Assembly (NCBI GenBank): GCA_052386745.1
Contig: JBQTJW010000002.1
Location: 1 to 64,000 of the forward strand
Length of the DNA stretch: 64,000 nt
DNA from: Panacagrimonas sp052386745
GTDB lineage: Bacteria > Pseudomonadota > Gammaproteobacteria > Nevskiales > Nevskiaceae
Direction: 5' to 3'
Shown one piece after another: positions 47,536-56,574 of this stretch. Position 1 is the stretch's first letter, and the number at the start of each line of letters is the position of its first letter. The notes below the pieces were generated by a model. That model was not told the origin of the DNA and ran no database searches. It saw only the letters and a program-made list of their open reading frames with translations. The position numbers and the translations under genes are program-made.

Positions 47536-50500
47536 GGGGTCGTACCTCCGGGGGTTTGGGTGGCGGGAAGGTCCGGCTGCAAGGCAGACGGCTTGGGCGC
47601 GGGTGCTTTCTTCTTCCACAGGCCGCCCGACGAATACTGCGACCAGCCCCAGCGCAGCCAGTTCAGCAGGCTGTTGGCCAGCCACAGCGCCCACAGCAGC
47701 ATCAGTCCGCGGTAGAACCAGATGGACACCGACATCACCCAGGCCGAAGGCAGCTGGGCGGCGAAGCGATCCTGGTACCAGCGCAGCAGGGCCGCGCTGG
47801 ACCCATTGCCCGCGATCTGCATGTCCGGCGTGCCGAGCAGGCCCTGCGCGACGGCGCCGAACAGCGTGCCCAGGGCCGCCAGTGTCCACAGCGCCAGCAG
47901 CACCTGCGCCAGGTTGAAGCGCGCCGCCGACCAGCCCGCCGGCATGCGCCCGCGCAGCGCCAGCGCGAACAGCCAGCCCGCCACCACGGCCGCGCCGAAG
48001 ATCGGCAGCTGCGACAGGCCGATCATCAGCAGCGCCCATTGCACCGACTTCAGCGGCGTGAAGCCGCTGCGGCCCAGCGCGACCGCCAACAGCAGCAGCA
48101 CCGCGAGCACGCCCCAGAACAGCACGGCCGGCCCCAGCGCCGGGCCGCCCGCCAGCAGCACCCAGCGATCCTGCGGCAGCTGGATGGAGACCCGCGCATT
48201 CACCCCCGGCAGGCCCGGTGCGAGTGCCGGGGTGCGGGTGATCACGCCCATGCCGTCCTCGGCGCGCAGGTTCAGCTGCACCCGCTGCGCACCGGGATGC
48301 AGCGGCAGGATCAGGCGCTCGCCCTCGCGCCGCGCAGGCTGCGGCTGGCCGTCGATGTTCAGCGCCAGCAGCTCCAGGCTGGCCGGCAGCGGCAGCGCGT
48401 GCTGGCCGCCCTGGCTCGCGCGCAGTTGCAGGTCCAGCGTGTAGTCGGTCGCGCGCTGGCCGGGCTGGGCGGCGAGCGCGGCGCCGTCCAGGGTCAGCAC
48501 CTGACCCTTCACTGCCGCGGGCTGGGTGATGGCCACGGCCAGGCTCTCCCCCGGCCAGGGCTGGAATGAATGGAGCTGCCATTCGCCGTCCTGCGTCTGC
48601 ACCGGCGGCAGGCCGCTGAAGGCGGCGTGCCACAAGGGGCCCACGTCGAAGCGCCAGACCTCGATCAGGCCGGCCGACGCGCTCGCCTTCAGCTCGATCC
48701 GGGGCTGCGTGTCCAGGCTCGACGACCAGTCCAGCCGGGTCTGCCCCGGCGCGAAGCTGGCCTGGATCTGCGCGCCGGCGCGGCGCACCGAGTCGCCGGT
48801 GACGACCTCGCCCGGCAGCGCGGCCAGCGTCGCCACGAACGCGCCCTCGGCGCTGCCCAGGCGCTCGAGCGAGGACTCCGCCCGCCACGCCGATCCCAGT
48901 TGCAGGGTGCGCGTCAGGCGCAGCAGCGGCGGGAAGGTTTGCGCGGCCCCTTCGGGGGCGGCCGCCGCGTCCTTCTGCTCGCGCACAAGGTTCAGCGCGT
49001 TGCCGGCGCTGCCCTGCGCATCCACGCCGCTCACGAGCCAGCCCGGCGCGGCGACCCGCACCTGCTTCGGCGCCGGGTTCAGCGGCAGTTGCAGCTGCTG
49101 GAAACCGGACAGGTCGCCGCTCAGCAGCACCGTGCTGCGGCCTGCCGGCACGCGCAGCCACAGCACGCCGCCGTCGTCGCGCACCAGCTGGGCGGCGCCC
49201 TGTTCCAGCAGCACCTGCTGCGGCTGCCACACGCGGTTCTGCCCGCCCGCCAGCGGCGGCACCGGCAGTGGGAGGGCGGCGTCCACCTGCGCCTCGGCGG
49301 TGAGTCGCAGCAGCAGGCGCTGCCCGTCGATGCTGAGGTCCAGGCGCGACCAGCTGGCGCAACCGGGCTGGCAGTCGGGCGCGGCGGTGAGGCGGGCGCG
49401 CAGTTCGTCGAGCAGCCTGGAGCCGGGCGAGGACGGACTGCCCGCTTCCGTCACCTCCTGCGCCTGCGCGGGGGCGGGCGTGGTTAGCGCCGTGCCGACC
49501 GCAACGGACACCAGCACCACGCCGGCGGTACGCGCACCGCCGCCCAGGCGGCGCAGGCGCGGCCCCACCCCGAGCCAGCGCGCGGCGAGCAGCGCGATCA
49601 GGGCGATCGACACCCACCCGAGCAGGCGCGTGAACACGGGCGGCATCAGCCACAGGTCGAAGGTCTGGCCGGCCGTGACCGGGCCCGACCAGCTCAGCTG
49701 CACCTCGCGCCAGTGCCAGTCCGGCAGTCCCGGTCCGGTCTGGGTGAGCACCTTGGGGTCGAGCCGCTGCACCGCCTCCTGCGCGGGCGGAGGCGCCGGC
49801 GGCGGGCTGGCGCTGTAGAGCTTGCGCCGCGGCGTGCTTCGCTTGCCCAGGTTTTCTGGAATCGCCTGATCGTCGCGCATGGCGGATGCGTCGGCGGACG
49901 GCTCCACCATCACCACCTGCGCCTCGATCGGTGCCGGTGCGGCGGCTCCGGCGAACGCGGTGTCGGGATGGCCGCCCAGGTCTTCCAGCTGCGGGTACAG
50001 GCTCAGGCGCGCCTGCTGGATGGCAAAGGGCAGGGCGATGCAGGCCAGCACGGCGGCCGCCACCCACTGGTAGCCGAGCAGCAGCTTGCGCAGGCGCCCG
50101 GCCTGGAGCCCGGCCGGCAGCGCGCGCAGCAGGGCGATGGCGGCCACCAGGTTCAGCCAGGTCCACTGCGGTGCGCCGGGCTCGTGCCAGGTCAGCGCCA
50201 GCGCCAGCAGGGTCAGGCCGGCGGTGGCGTGGCCGAACAGGCGCAGCGCCGCGATGGTGGCGATCAGCACCAGGAACAGGTCCAGCAGGCTCCAGCGCGA
50301 CAGCCAGGTGTCGGGCACGTTGTCGGTGCCGGGCGCGGCGAGCAGGCGCCAGGCCGGCGGCAGGTAGAGCCGCGCATCGACGCCCTGCACGTCGGCGTTC
50401 CAGCCCCTGGCCGGGATGCGGCGCTGCCCGCCCTCGATGCGGCTGTCCGCGCTGAGCGCGAGGCGCGTGTTGCGCACTTCCACGCCGGTGCGGCCCTCGT

Positions 50501-51794
50501 GGGTGGTGATGAGCCGCGGTTGGCCGTCGATCTGCACCTGCCCGAGCCGGATCGGCGCCTGTGCCTCCAGCCGCGCGCTGCGCGACAGGGCGCCCTGCAA
50601 CTGGTCCTGCACGGCGAATCCGCCGCCGTCGAAGTCCAGCCACAGCTGGCGCGACAGGTGCAGCTGGTCGGGCGGGCGATCGGTGACGCCGCGGCGGATT
50701 TCCTTGAGCGCCAGCTGCGTGCCGGGTTCGGCCAGGAACGCCGGCAGGTTCTGCCAGTCGCCGGGGACGCCGGTCTGCGTGGGATCGACCGCGGGCATGC
50801 CGCCGGCCTCGGTCACGCGCAGTTCCGGGTGTGCCAGCAGCGACCACACCTCCTGCGCCGGCCAGTGCTCGACGGCCTTGGGCACGGCGGCCAGCGCGTC
50901 GAGCGGCGCGGTGGAGCGCGCCACCAAGGTCAGCACCCAGGTGCCGGGGCGCAGTTGAACGTGCAGCCGCCCGTCGTCGTCCAGGCGTGCCGGCAGCTCG
51001 CCCTGCAGCGACAGCGGCACCAGTCCGGCGGGCAGGGCGGGACCGAGGGTTTCCTCGCGCACCTCGCCGCCGGCATCGATCTCGATGCGCGTGGTCACCT
51101 GCAGCGGGATGTCGTCGTCGATCAGCCGGAACACGCGCAGGCCCAGGCGCTCGGGCTCGCGGTCGGTGGCGACGGCGCGCCGGCCCAGCCAGAGCTGGTG
51201 CTGCTCGTCGCGCTGCGGGTGCGTCACGGCGCGGCCCGACAGCCTGAGATCGACCAGGCCGTTGGCCGGAGGAACGCGCAGCGACTCGGGCAGCGCGCTC
51301 CAGGCAAAGCGGCCCTGCACGCGGTGGCTGCCGCGCGCCAGCCACAGCGCGGGAAAGCCTTCGTGATCCAGCACCGGCGCCGCGCGCTGGTCCATGCTCA
51401 CGTCCTGCGGCCAGCGCGGGCCGTCGCCGGGCAGTGCCACCCAGCCCGGCGCGTCAAGGCTGACGCGCAGCTCGAAACGCCCGCCGCCGGCATCCAGGTC
51501 CAGCGCCAGCTGCGAGGGCCAGGTGCACAGGCGGTGCGCGGCATCGTCGTGCGCCGACGGGCAGAATTTTTCGGCCTCGCCGTGCAGCACCCAGGGAATC
51601 CAGGGGCGCAGGGCCTCGGGCACGTCGTGCGGGTCCATGGGCCCGGCGTGAGCCGGCACCGCCGTAACCAGCGGGAGCAGGATCAGCAGGGCGGCGAGGC
51701 CTGGGAGCCGGTGAAGAATTCGCCCGCCTGCTGCGGACGCCGCCGTCGCCAAGGTGTTCCAGTTTTTTACAGGCTCAGAGGTCATTCGGCTCAT
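47532..51794 (-). CDS. Large two-module exported/membrane protein, tandem-duplicated
   Basis: About 1420 residues with a signal sequence near residues 30-50 (ALLILLPLVTAVPAHA). Each half has a beta-rich exported domain followed by several hydrophobic helices: helices at about 510-600, a separate region at about 715-770, and a last block at about 1180-1380. The halves look homologous: both have a Cys-x(3-14)-Cys-x-W-S-x-L-x-L segment (FCPSAHDD..RLCTWPSQLAL; DCQPGCASWSRLDLSI), a later PALWL/VLWLRV strand, and an EVW..G-P motif. Function unknown. Translation is probably coupled to phhB. ATG at 51794 or 51785. Confidence 0.7.
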   Translation of the reverse strand: MSRMTSEPVKNWNTLATAASAAGGRILHRLPGLAALLILLPLVTAVPAHAGPMDPHDVPEALRPWIPWVLHGEAEKFCPSAHDDAAHRLCTWPSQLALDLDAGGGRFELRVSLDAPGWVALPGDGPRWPQDVSMDQRAAPVLDHEGFPALWLARGSHRVQGRFAWSALPESLRVPPANGLVDLRLSGRAVTHPQRDEQHQLWLGRRAVATDREPERLGLRVFRLIDDDIPLQVTTRIEIDAGGEVREETLGPALPAGLVPLSLQGELPARLDDDGRLHVQLRPGTWVLTLVARSTAPLDALAAVPKAVEHWPAQEVWSLLAHPELRVTEAGGMPAVDPTQTGVPGDWQNLPAFLAEPGTQLALKEIRRGVTDRPPDQLHLSRQLWLDFDGGGFAVQDQLQGALSRSARLEAQAPIRLGQVQIDGQPRLITTHEGRTGVEVRNTRLALSADSRIEGGQRRIPARGWNADVQGVDARLYLPPAWRLLAAPGTDNVPDTWLSRWSLLDLFLVLIATIAALRLFGHATAGLTLLALALTWHEPGAPQWTWLNLVAAIALLRALPAGLQAGRLRKLLLGYQWVAAAVLACIALPFAIQQARLSLYPQLEDLGGHPDTAFAGAAAPAPIEAQVVMVEPSADASAMRDDQAIPENLGKRSTPRRKLYSASPPPAPPPAQEAVQRLDPKVLTQTGPGLPDWHWREVQLSWSGPVTAGQTFDLWLMPPVFTRLLGWVSIALIALLAARWLGVGPRLRRLGGGARTAGVVLVSVAVGTALTTPAPAQAQEVTEAGSPSSPGSRLLDELRARLTAAPDCQPGCASWSRLDLSIDGQRLLLRLTAEAQVDAALPLPVPPLAGGQNRVWQPQQVLLEQGAAQLVRDDGGVLWLRVPAGRSTVLLSGDLSGFQQLQLPLNPAPKQVRVAAPGWLVSGVDAQGSAGNALNLVREQKDAAAAPEGAAQTFPPLLRLTRTLQLGSAWRAESSLERLGSAEGAFVATLAALPGEVVTGDSVRRAGAQIQASFAPGQTRLDWSSSLDTQPRIELKASASAGLIEVWRFDVGPLWHAAFSGLPPVQTQDGEWQLHSFQPWPGESLAVAITQPAAVKGQVLTLDGAALAAQPGQRATDYTLDLQLRASQGGQHALPLPASLELLALNIDGQPQPARREGERLILPLHPGAQRVQLNLRAEDGMGVITRTPALAPGLPGVNARVSIQLPQDRWVLLAGGPALGPAVLFWGVLAVLLLLAVALGRSGFTPLKSVQWALLMIGLSQLPIFGAAVVAGWLFALALRGRMPAGWSAARFNLAQVLLALWTLAALGTLFGAVAQGLLGTPDMQIAGNGSSAALLRWYQDRFAAQLPSAWVMSVSIWFYRGLMLLWALWLANSLLNWLRWGWSQYSSGGLWKKKAPAPKPSALQPDLPATQTPGGTTP

Positions 51795-51830
51795 CCCTTG
51801 GGTGAGGTACGGCGCGCAGGCGCGGCGCCG

Positions 51831-52994
51831 TCAGATGCGGGCGAGCGCCTGTTCCAGGTCGGCGCGTAGATCGTCCACGTGCTCCACGCCCACGGAGAGC
51901 CGGCACAGCGCATCGCTGATGCCGAGCTTGGCGCGCTCGGTGGCGGGAATGCTGGCGTGGGTCATGATGGCCGGGTGCTCGATCAGGCTTTCCACGCCAC
52001 CCAGGGATTCGGCCAACGCGAACACCTCGGTGGCCTCAAGGAAGCGCCGGCTGCCGTCCAGGTCGGTGGCCAGCTCGATCGACACCATGCCGCCGAAGCC
52101 GCCGCGCATCTGCGTGGTCGCCAGCGCGTGCTGCGGGTGCGAGCGCAGGCCGGGGTAGTGCACGCGCGCAACTTTCGGATGCCGCTCCAGCCAGCCGGCG
52201 AGTTCCAGCGCGTTCGCGCAATGCCGCTCCATGCGCAGCGCCAGCGTCTTGACGCCGCGCAGCGCCAGGTAGGCGTCGAACGGCCCGGCCACCGCGCCGA
52301 CGGCGTTCTGCAGGAAGCCGAGCCGCTCGGCCAGGTCCGCGTTGGCGCCGGCCACGACCACGCCGCCGACCATGTCGGAATGGCCGTTGAGGTACTTGGT
52401 GGCCGAGTGCATCACCAGGTCAAAGCCCAGTTCGAGCGGCCGCTGGAGCCAGGGGCTGGCAAAGGTGTTGTCGGCGGCGGTGAGCAGGCCGTGCTGGCGG
52501 GCGAGGGTGGCGATGGCCGCCAGGTCCGCCAGCCGCAGCATGGGATTGGTGGGCGTTTCCACCCACACCAGGCGCGTTTGCGGGCGCAGGGCGCGCAGGA
52601 TGTTCTGCGGATCGCGCATGTCCACGAAGCTGAAGCTCAGCCCGGCCGAGCGCCGCCGCACGCGCTCGAACAGGCGGTAGCTGCCGCCGTAGAGGTCGTC
52701 GCTGGCAATCACGTGGCTGCCGCTGTCGAGCAGGTCCAGCACCGTGCTGGTGGCCGCCAGGCCCGAGGCGAAGGCCCAGGCCCGCGTGCCCGACTCCAGC
52801 GCCGCCACGCAGCGTTCCCAGGCAAACCGCGTGGGGTTGTGCGAGCGCGAATACTCGAAGCCCTTGTGCACGCCGGGCGAATCCTGCACGTAGGTGGAGG
52901 ACTGCGAGATGGCCGGCATCACCGCGCCCGTGCCGGGGTCGGGTGCCTGGCCGGCGTGGATGCAGAGCGTGGAAAAGTGCGGGGCACTGGTCAT
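51831..52994 (-). CDS. Cystathionine gamma-lyase/gamma-synthase family PLP enzyme
   Basis: A 387-residue Cys/Met-metabolism enzyme. The PLP lysine lies in LVMHSATKYLNGHSDMVGG. Cofactor residues are in EYSRSHNPTRFAWE, AFASGLAATST and AADNTFASPWLQRP, with the C-terminal LCRLSVGVEHVDDL. The family includes MetB, cystathionine gamma-lyase and O-acylhomoserine sulfhydrylases, and residues do not separate them clearly. With cystathionine beta-synthase in the same window, gamma-lyase activity (reverse transsulfuration to cysteine) is attractive. It is followed by the large duplicated membrane protein gene. Confidence 0.88.
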   Translation of the reverse strand: MTSAPHFSTLCIHAGQAPDPGTGAVMPAISQSSTYVQDSPGVHKGFEYSRSHNPTRFAWERCVAALESGTRAWAFASGLAATSTVLDLLDSGSHVIASDDLYGGSYRLFERVRRRSAGLSFSFVDMRDPQNILRALRPQTRLVWVETPTNPMLRLADLAAIATLARQHGLLTAADNTFASPWLQRPLELGFDLVMHSATKYLNGHSDMVGGVVVAGANADLAERLGFLQNAVGAVAGPFDAYLALRGVKTLALRMERHCANALELAGWLERHPKVARVHYPGLRSHPQHALATTQMRGGFGGMVSIELATDLDGSRRFLEATEVFALAESLGGVESLIEHPAIMTHASIPATERAKLGISDALCRLSVGVEHVDDLRADLEQALARI

Positions 52995-53034
52995 GCCGAA
53001 CCTCGTTCTGGTGCGCGGGTTTTCCCGGGTATTC

Positions 53035-54240
53035 CTATGCTGCCGCGGATTGCCGGGCCGTGCTCGGCCGGCGCGGCGCGGCCAGCAGCGCCAGCAGCAG
53101 GGCGACGGCGCAGGCCAGGGCCCAGCCGGAGAGCCAGCCGAGGTGGATCAGCCCGCCCGCGATCAGCGGCCCGATGATCATGGCCAGCGATTGCAGTGAC
53201 TGCGTGACGCCGAACACCGCGCCCTGGCGCGTCGCCGGCACCTGCTGAGAGATCAGCCCCAGCAGCGACGGCCGCAGCAGGCTGTTGGCGATGCCGGTGA
53301 AGCTCAGGCAGGCCAGCAGCAGCCACAGGCTGTGCGCAAAGCTCATCACCGCGTAAGCGACCATGGCGGCGACCAGGTTCCAGCGCACCAGCAGCGCCTC
53401 GCCGAAGCGGTCCACCAGCCGGCGCAGCAGGCCGAGCTGGGCCACCAGGCCGAGCAGCCCAATGTAGGCGAAGAGCAGCCCGACCTCGGTGGCGCCGAAC
53501 GGCGTGCCGTCCCGCTCCAGACGCTGGGCGCAGAACAGCGCAAAACCCGCGGTGAAGATGCCGAAGGACGTCAGGAAGGCAAACCATTCCCACAACCGTG
53601 GACCGATGGCCGCGGCGCGCACGACCTGCCGGATCGAGGCCAGCGGCTGTGTGCTGGCGGGCGCGGTGGGGCGGGTGGAGGGCAGCAACACCGCCGTGCA
53701 CAGAAGGCTGGTGGCCGAAAGCCCGGCCGCCGCCCAAAGCGGCACCTGGTGCCCGTACGCCGCGAGCAGCCCCGCGCCGGCCGGCCCGACCATGTAGCCG
53801 AAGCCGAACGCCGCCGCGATCACGCCGAACGCGGCGGAACGGTCCTTGGGCGCCGTCACGTCCGAGATGCAGGCGCGGGCGGTGGCCATGTTGCCGGCGG
53901 TGAAGCCGTCCAGCGCCCGCGCCACGAACAGCCAGGCGAGCGAGGGCGCCAGCGCCAGCATGACGAAGCTCAGCATGGTGCCGAGCTGCGACACCAGCAG
54001 CACCGGCTTGCGCCCGTAGCGGTCGGACCAGCGCCCGAGCAGCGGCGCCGCCACCAGCGCGCACGCGGCGTAGATGCTGAACAGCGCGCCGATCGCGGTC
54101 GGCGAGGCGCCGTAGGCCTGCGCGTACAGCGGCAGCAGCGGCACGACGACGGTGAAGCCGAGCACGTCGATGAACACGATCAGCGTGATCGGGATCAGCG
54201 CGCGATTCTTGACGGACGGGAGCAGCCAATGGGGAGTCAT
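53035..54240 (-). CDS. MFS exporter of the TetA/DHA1 type
   Basis: About 401 residues, 12 predicted helices. The loop 2-3 motif GRWSDRYGRKPVLL is the MFS signature, and FIDVLGFTVVVPLLPLYAQAYGAS is a DHA1/TetA-like first helix. The motif-C-like GFGYMVGPAGAGLLA marks an antiporter. These drug:proton antiporters export hydrophobic compounds such as tetracycline, but the substrate is not predictable. I use the ATG at 54240; a GTG one codon upstream is also open. It precedes the cystathionine enzyme gene, with no clear operon relation. Confidence 0.87.
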   Translation of the reverse strand: MTPHWLLPSVKNRALIPITLIVFIDVLGFTVVVPLLPLYAQAYGASPTAIGALFSIYAACALVAAPLLGRWSDRYGRKPVLLVSQLGTMLSFVMLALAPSLAWLFVARALDGFTAGNMATARACISDVTAPKDRSAAFGVIAAAFGFGYMVGPAGAGLLAAYGHQVPLWAAAGLSATSLLCTAVLLPSTRPTAPASTQPLASIRQVVRAAAIGPRLWEWFAFLTSFGIFTAGFALFCAQRLERDGTPFGATEVGLLFAYIGLLGLVAQLGLLRRLVDRFGEALLVRWNLVAAMVAYAVMSFAHSLWLLLACLSFTGIANSLLRPSLLGLISQQVPATRQGAVFGVTQSLQSLAMIIGPLIAGGLIHLGWLSGWALACAVALLLALLAAPRRPSTARQSAAA

Positions 54241-54442
54241 CACGCAATTCTGCGGTTTTTGCGGCGGTTCCGGAGACGGGCAACGCGCTGGCTAGGCCGC
54301 GGAACTTGCGTCGCGCCGCGTGCTCCAAGCCTTGCCTGGGGCGCTGGTGCCGCAGGCTTGCCCGCATTGCCCGCCCTAAACCCCGCATGGTAAAAGAACG
54401 AGGCGAATCGCACCGACCGCATGCCATTCAGGAGGAACCTTC

Positions 54443-54532
54443 ATGAGCTGGAAAACCCCGACGATCGTGGAAATCGCGCTGGGCGCAGAGATCAACTGCT
54501 ACGCCTGCGCCGATCTGCCGGAATCGAAGTAA
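54443..54532 (+). CDS. pqqA: PQQ precursor peptide PqqA
   Basis: A 29-residue peptide, the substrate from which PQQ is made by crosslinking and excising a Glu and a Tyr. The essential pair is visible as E16-x3-Y20 in LGAEINCYACADL. The N-terminal WKTPTIVEI is also typical. A strong AGGAGG site lies 8 bases before the ATG. It is the first gene of pqqABCDE, 94 bases before pqqB. The core resembles the GAEINSY form of alphaproteobacterial peptides more than the FEVTMY form of Pseudomonas. Confidence 0.92.
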   Translation: MSWKTPTIVEIALGAEINCYACADLPESK

Positions 54533-54626
54533 CACTCGCATTTCGAGCTGCAACTCAAGGCCCGCCGTGCAGCGCAAGCTCGCGGCGGGCCTTGACGTAT
54601 CTGCGCTCGGGCACACCTGAAACTTC

Positions 54627-55547
54627 ATGAAAGTCGTCGTGCTGGGCGCAGCGGCGGGGGGCGGATTTCCGCAGTGGAATTCCAACGCGGCCGCGTGCAA
54701 TCGCGCCCGGCGCGGGGATGCCGCGGCCCGTCCGCGCACCCAGGCCTCGCTGGCCGTCAGCGCCGACGGCGAAAACTGGTTTCTGCTCAACGCCTCGCCG
54801 GACCTGCGCCAGCAGATCGGCGCCAATCCCGTGCTGCATCCGCGCCAGGGCCTGCGCTCCACGCCCATTGCCGGCGTCGTGCTGACCGGGGGCGACGTGG
54901 ACGCCATCGCCGGCCTTCTCACCCTGCGCGAGCGCCAGCCCTTCACCGTCTACGCCAGCGCGAAGGTGCACGGCGTGCTGCGCGACAACGCGATCTTCAA
55001 CGTGCTGGCGCCGGACGTGGTGCGGCGCGAGGTGGTGCAGCTGGGCCGGCCGCAGGTGCTGGCCACGGTGGATGGCAGCCTCAGCGGCCTGACGCTTGAA
55101 CTGTTCGCGGTGCCGGGCAAGGTGCCGCTGTACCTGGAGTCTGCGGGCGGCGCCCCGCCCATCGTCACCGGCGAGGACACCGTGGGCGCGCTGATTTGCC
55201 ATGGCGAGCGGCGCCTGTTCTACATCCCCGGTTGCGCGGCGGTGCCGCAGGACCTGGCGCGGCGCCTGCGCGGCGCGGAGCTGGTGCTGTTCGACGGCAC
55301 GCTGTACCGCGATGACGAAATGGTCCGCCCCGGGCTGGGCAGCAAGACCGGCCGGCGCATGGGACACATGAGCGTCAGCGGCGAGGACGGCGTGATCGCC
55401 GCGTTCGCAAGCCTGGAGGTGAGGCGCAAGGTGTTCGTGCACATCAACAATTCCAATCCCATCCTGCTGGACGATTCGCCCGAGCGCGCGCAGGTGGAGG
55501 CGGCGGGGTGGACGGTGGCCCACGACGGCATGGAGTTTTCGCTGTGA
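54627..55547 (+). CDS. pqqB: PQQ biosynthesis protein PqqB
   Basis: A 306-residue metallo-beta-lactamase-fold protein. The first residues MKVVVLGAAAGGGFPQWNSN are diagnostic, and LTGGDVDAIAGLLTLRE carries the metal region. Near the C terminus RRMGHMSVSGEDG adds conserved residues. PqqB probably hydroxylates the crosslinked Glu-Tyr intermediate. It ends in a GTGA overlap with pqqC, so translation is coupled. Confidence 0.95.
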   Translation: MKVVVLGAAAGGGFPQWNSNAAACNRARRGDAAARPRTQASLAVSADGENWFLLNASPDLRQQIGANPVLHPRQGLRSTPIAGVVLTGGDVDAIAGLLTLRERQPFTVYASAKVHGVLRDNAIFNVLAPDVVRREVVQLGRPQVLATVDGSLSGLTLELFAVPGKVPLYLESAGGAPPIVTGEDTVGALICHGERRLFYIPGCAAVPQDLARRLRGAELVLFDGTLYRDDEMVRPGLGSKTGRRMGHMSVSGEDGVIAAFASLEVRRKVFVHINNSNPILLDDSPERAQVEAAGWTVAHDGMEFSL

Positions 55548-56296
55548 GCGCACAATCCCCCGAGCGCCTGCTGAGCCCGGACGAGCTGGAAGCCGGCCTG
55601 CGCCAGATCGGCGCCACGCGCTATCACAACCTGCATCCGTTCCACCGCCTGCTGCACGGCGGCAAGCTGACCCGCGCGCAGGTGCAGGCCTGGGCGCTCA
55701 ATCGCTACTACTACCAGAGCTGCATCCCGGCCAAGGACGCCACGCTGCTGGCACGGTTGCCGACCGCGGAACTGCGCCGCGCCTGGCGCAGCCGGCTGGA
55801 AGATCACGACGGCACCGAACCCGATTCCGGCGGCGTGGCCCGCTGGATGAAGCTGGCACAGGGCGTGGGCCTTGACAGGGCCTACGTGGAATCCACCGCC
55901 GGCCTGCTGCCCGGCACGCGCTTCGCGGTGGACGCGTACGTGAATTTCGTGCGCGAGCGCAGCGTGCTGGAGGCGGTGGCGTCGTCCCTAACGGAGCTGT
56001 TTTCCGGTCAGATCATCTCGGAGCGCGTGGCCGGCATGCTGCGGCATTACGACTTCATCACGCCGGAAACACTGGCCTATTTCACCCCGAGGCTGACCCA
56101 GGCTCGGCGCGACAGCGACTTCGCCCTTGCCTACGTGAAAGAGCACGCGCGCACGCCGGAGCAGCAGCAGCGGGTGCTCGCCGCGCTGCGCTTCAAGTGC
56201 GACGTGCTGTGGTCGCAGCTGGACGCCCTGTACCTCGCCTACGTCGCGCCCGGGTTCATTCCGCCCGGCGCGTTCGTCCCGGCGGACGACGCATGA
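55544..56296 (+). CDS. pqqC: Pyrroloquinoline-quinone synthase PqqC
   Basis: A 250-residue cofactor-less oxidase that performs the last ring closure and eight-electron oxidation to PQQ. Conserved segments include HPFHRLLHGGKLTR, NRYYYQSCIPAKDA, LEDHDG, SLTELFSGQII and FKCDVLWSQLDALY. The GTG start overlaps the pqqB stop. It ends in an ATGA overlap with pqqD. All expected parts are present. Confidence 0.96.
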   Translation: MSAQSPERLLSPDELEAGLRQIGATRYHNLHPFHRLLHGGKLTRAQVQAWALNRYYYQSCIPAKDATLLARLPTAELRRAWRSRLEDHDGTEPDSGGVARWMKLAQGVGLDRAYVESTAGLLPGTRFAVDAYVNFVRERSVLEAVASSLTELFSGQIISERVAGMLRHYDFITPETLAYFTPRLTQARRDSDFALAYVKEHARTPEQQQRVLAALRFKCDVLWSQLDALYLAYVAPGFIPPGAFVPADDA

Positions 56297-56574
56297 ACAC
56301 CGAGGCCGTCCCGGCTTTCGGTCGCGGCGTGAAGTTCCGGTTTGACGAGGTGCGCAAGGCCTGGATCGTCCTGGCGCCGGAACGCCTGTTCCTGCCTGAC
56401 GCGCAGGCCGTGGAAATCCTGAAATTGGTGGACGGCCTGCGCAGCGTGGGGCTGATTGCGGACGAGCTCGCCGCCCGCTTCCAGGCGCCGCGCGAGCTCA
56501 TCGCCGCCGACGTCGCCACCATGCTGCAGGACCTGGCCGACAAGGGCGTGGTCCGCGCCGGGGCCGCCGCGTGA
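56293..56574 (+). CDS. pqqD: PQQ biosynthesis peptide chaperone PqqD
   Basis: A 93-residue winged-helix-like RiPP recognition element that binds PqqA and presents it to PqqE. The pattern KFRFDEVRKAWIVLAPERLF followed by EILKLVDG is characteristic. It overlaps pqqC (ATGA) and pqqE (GTGA), indicating coupled synthesis at matched levels. Confidence 0.95.
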   Translation: MNTEAVPAFGRGVKFRFDEVRKAWIVLAPERLFLPDAQAVEILKLVDGLRSVGLIADELAARFQAPRELIAADVATMLQDLADKGVVRAGAAA

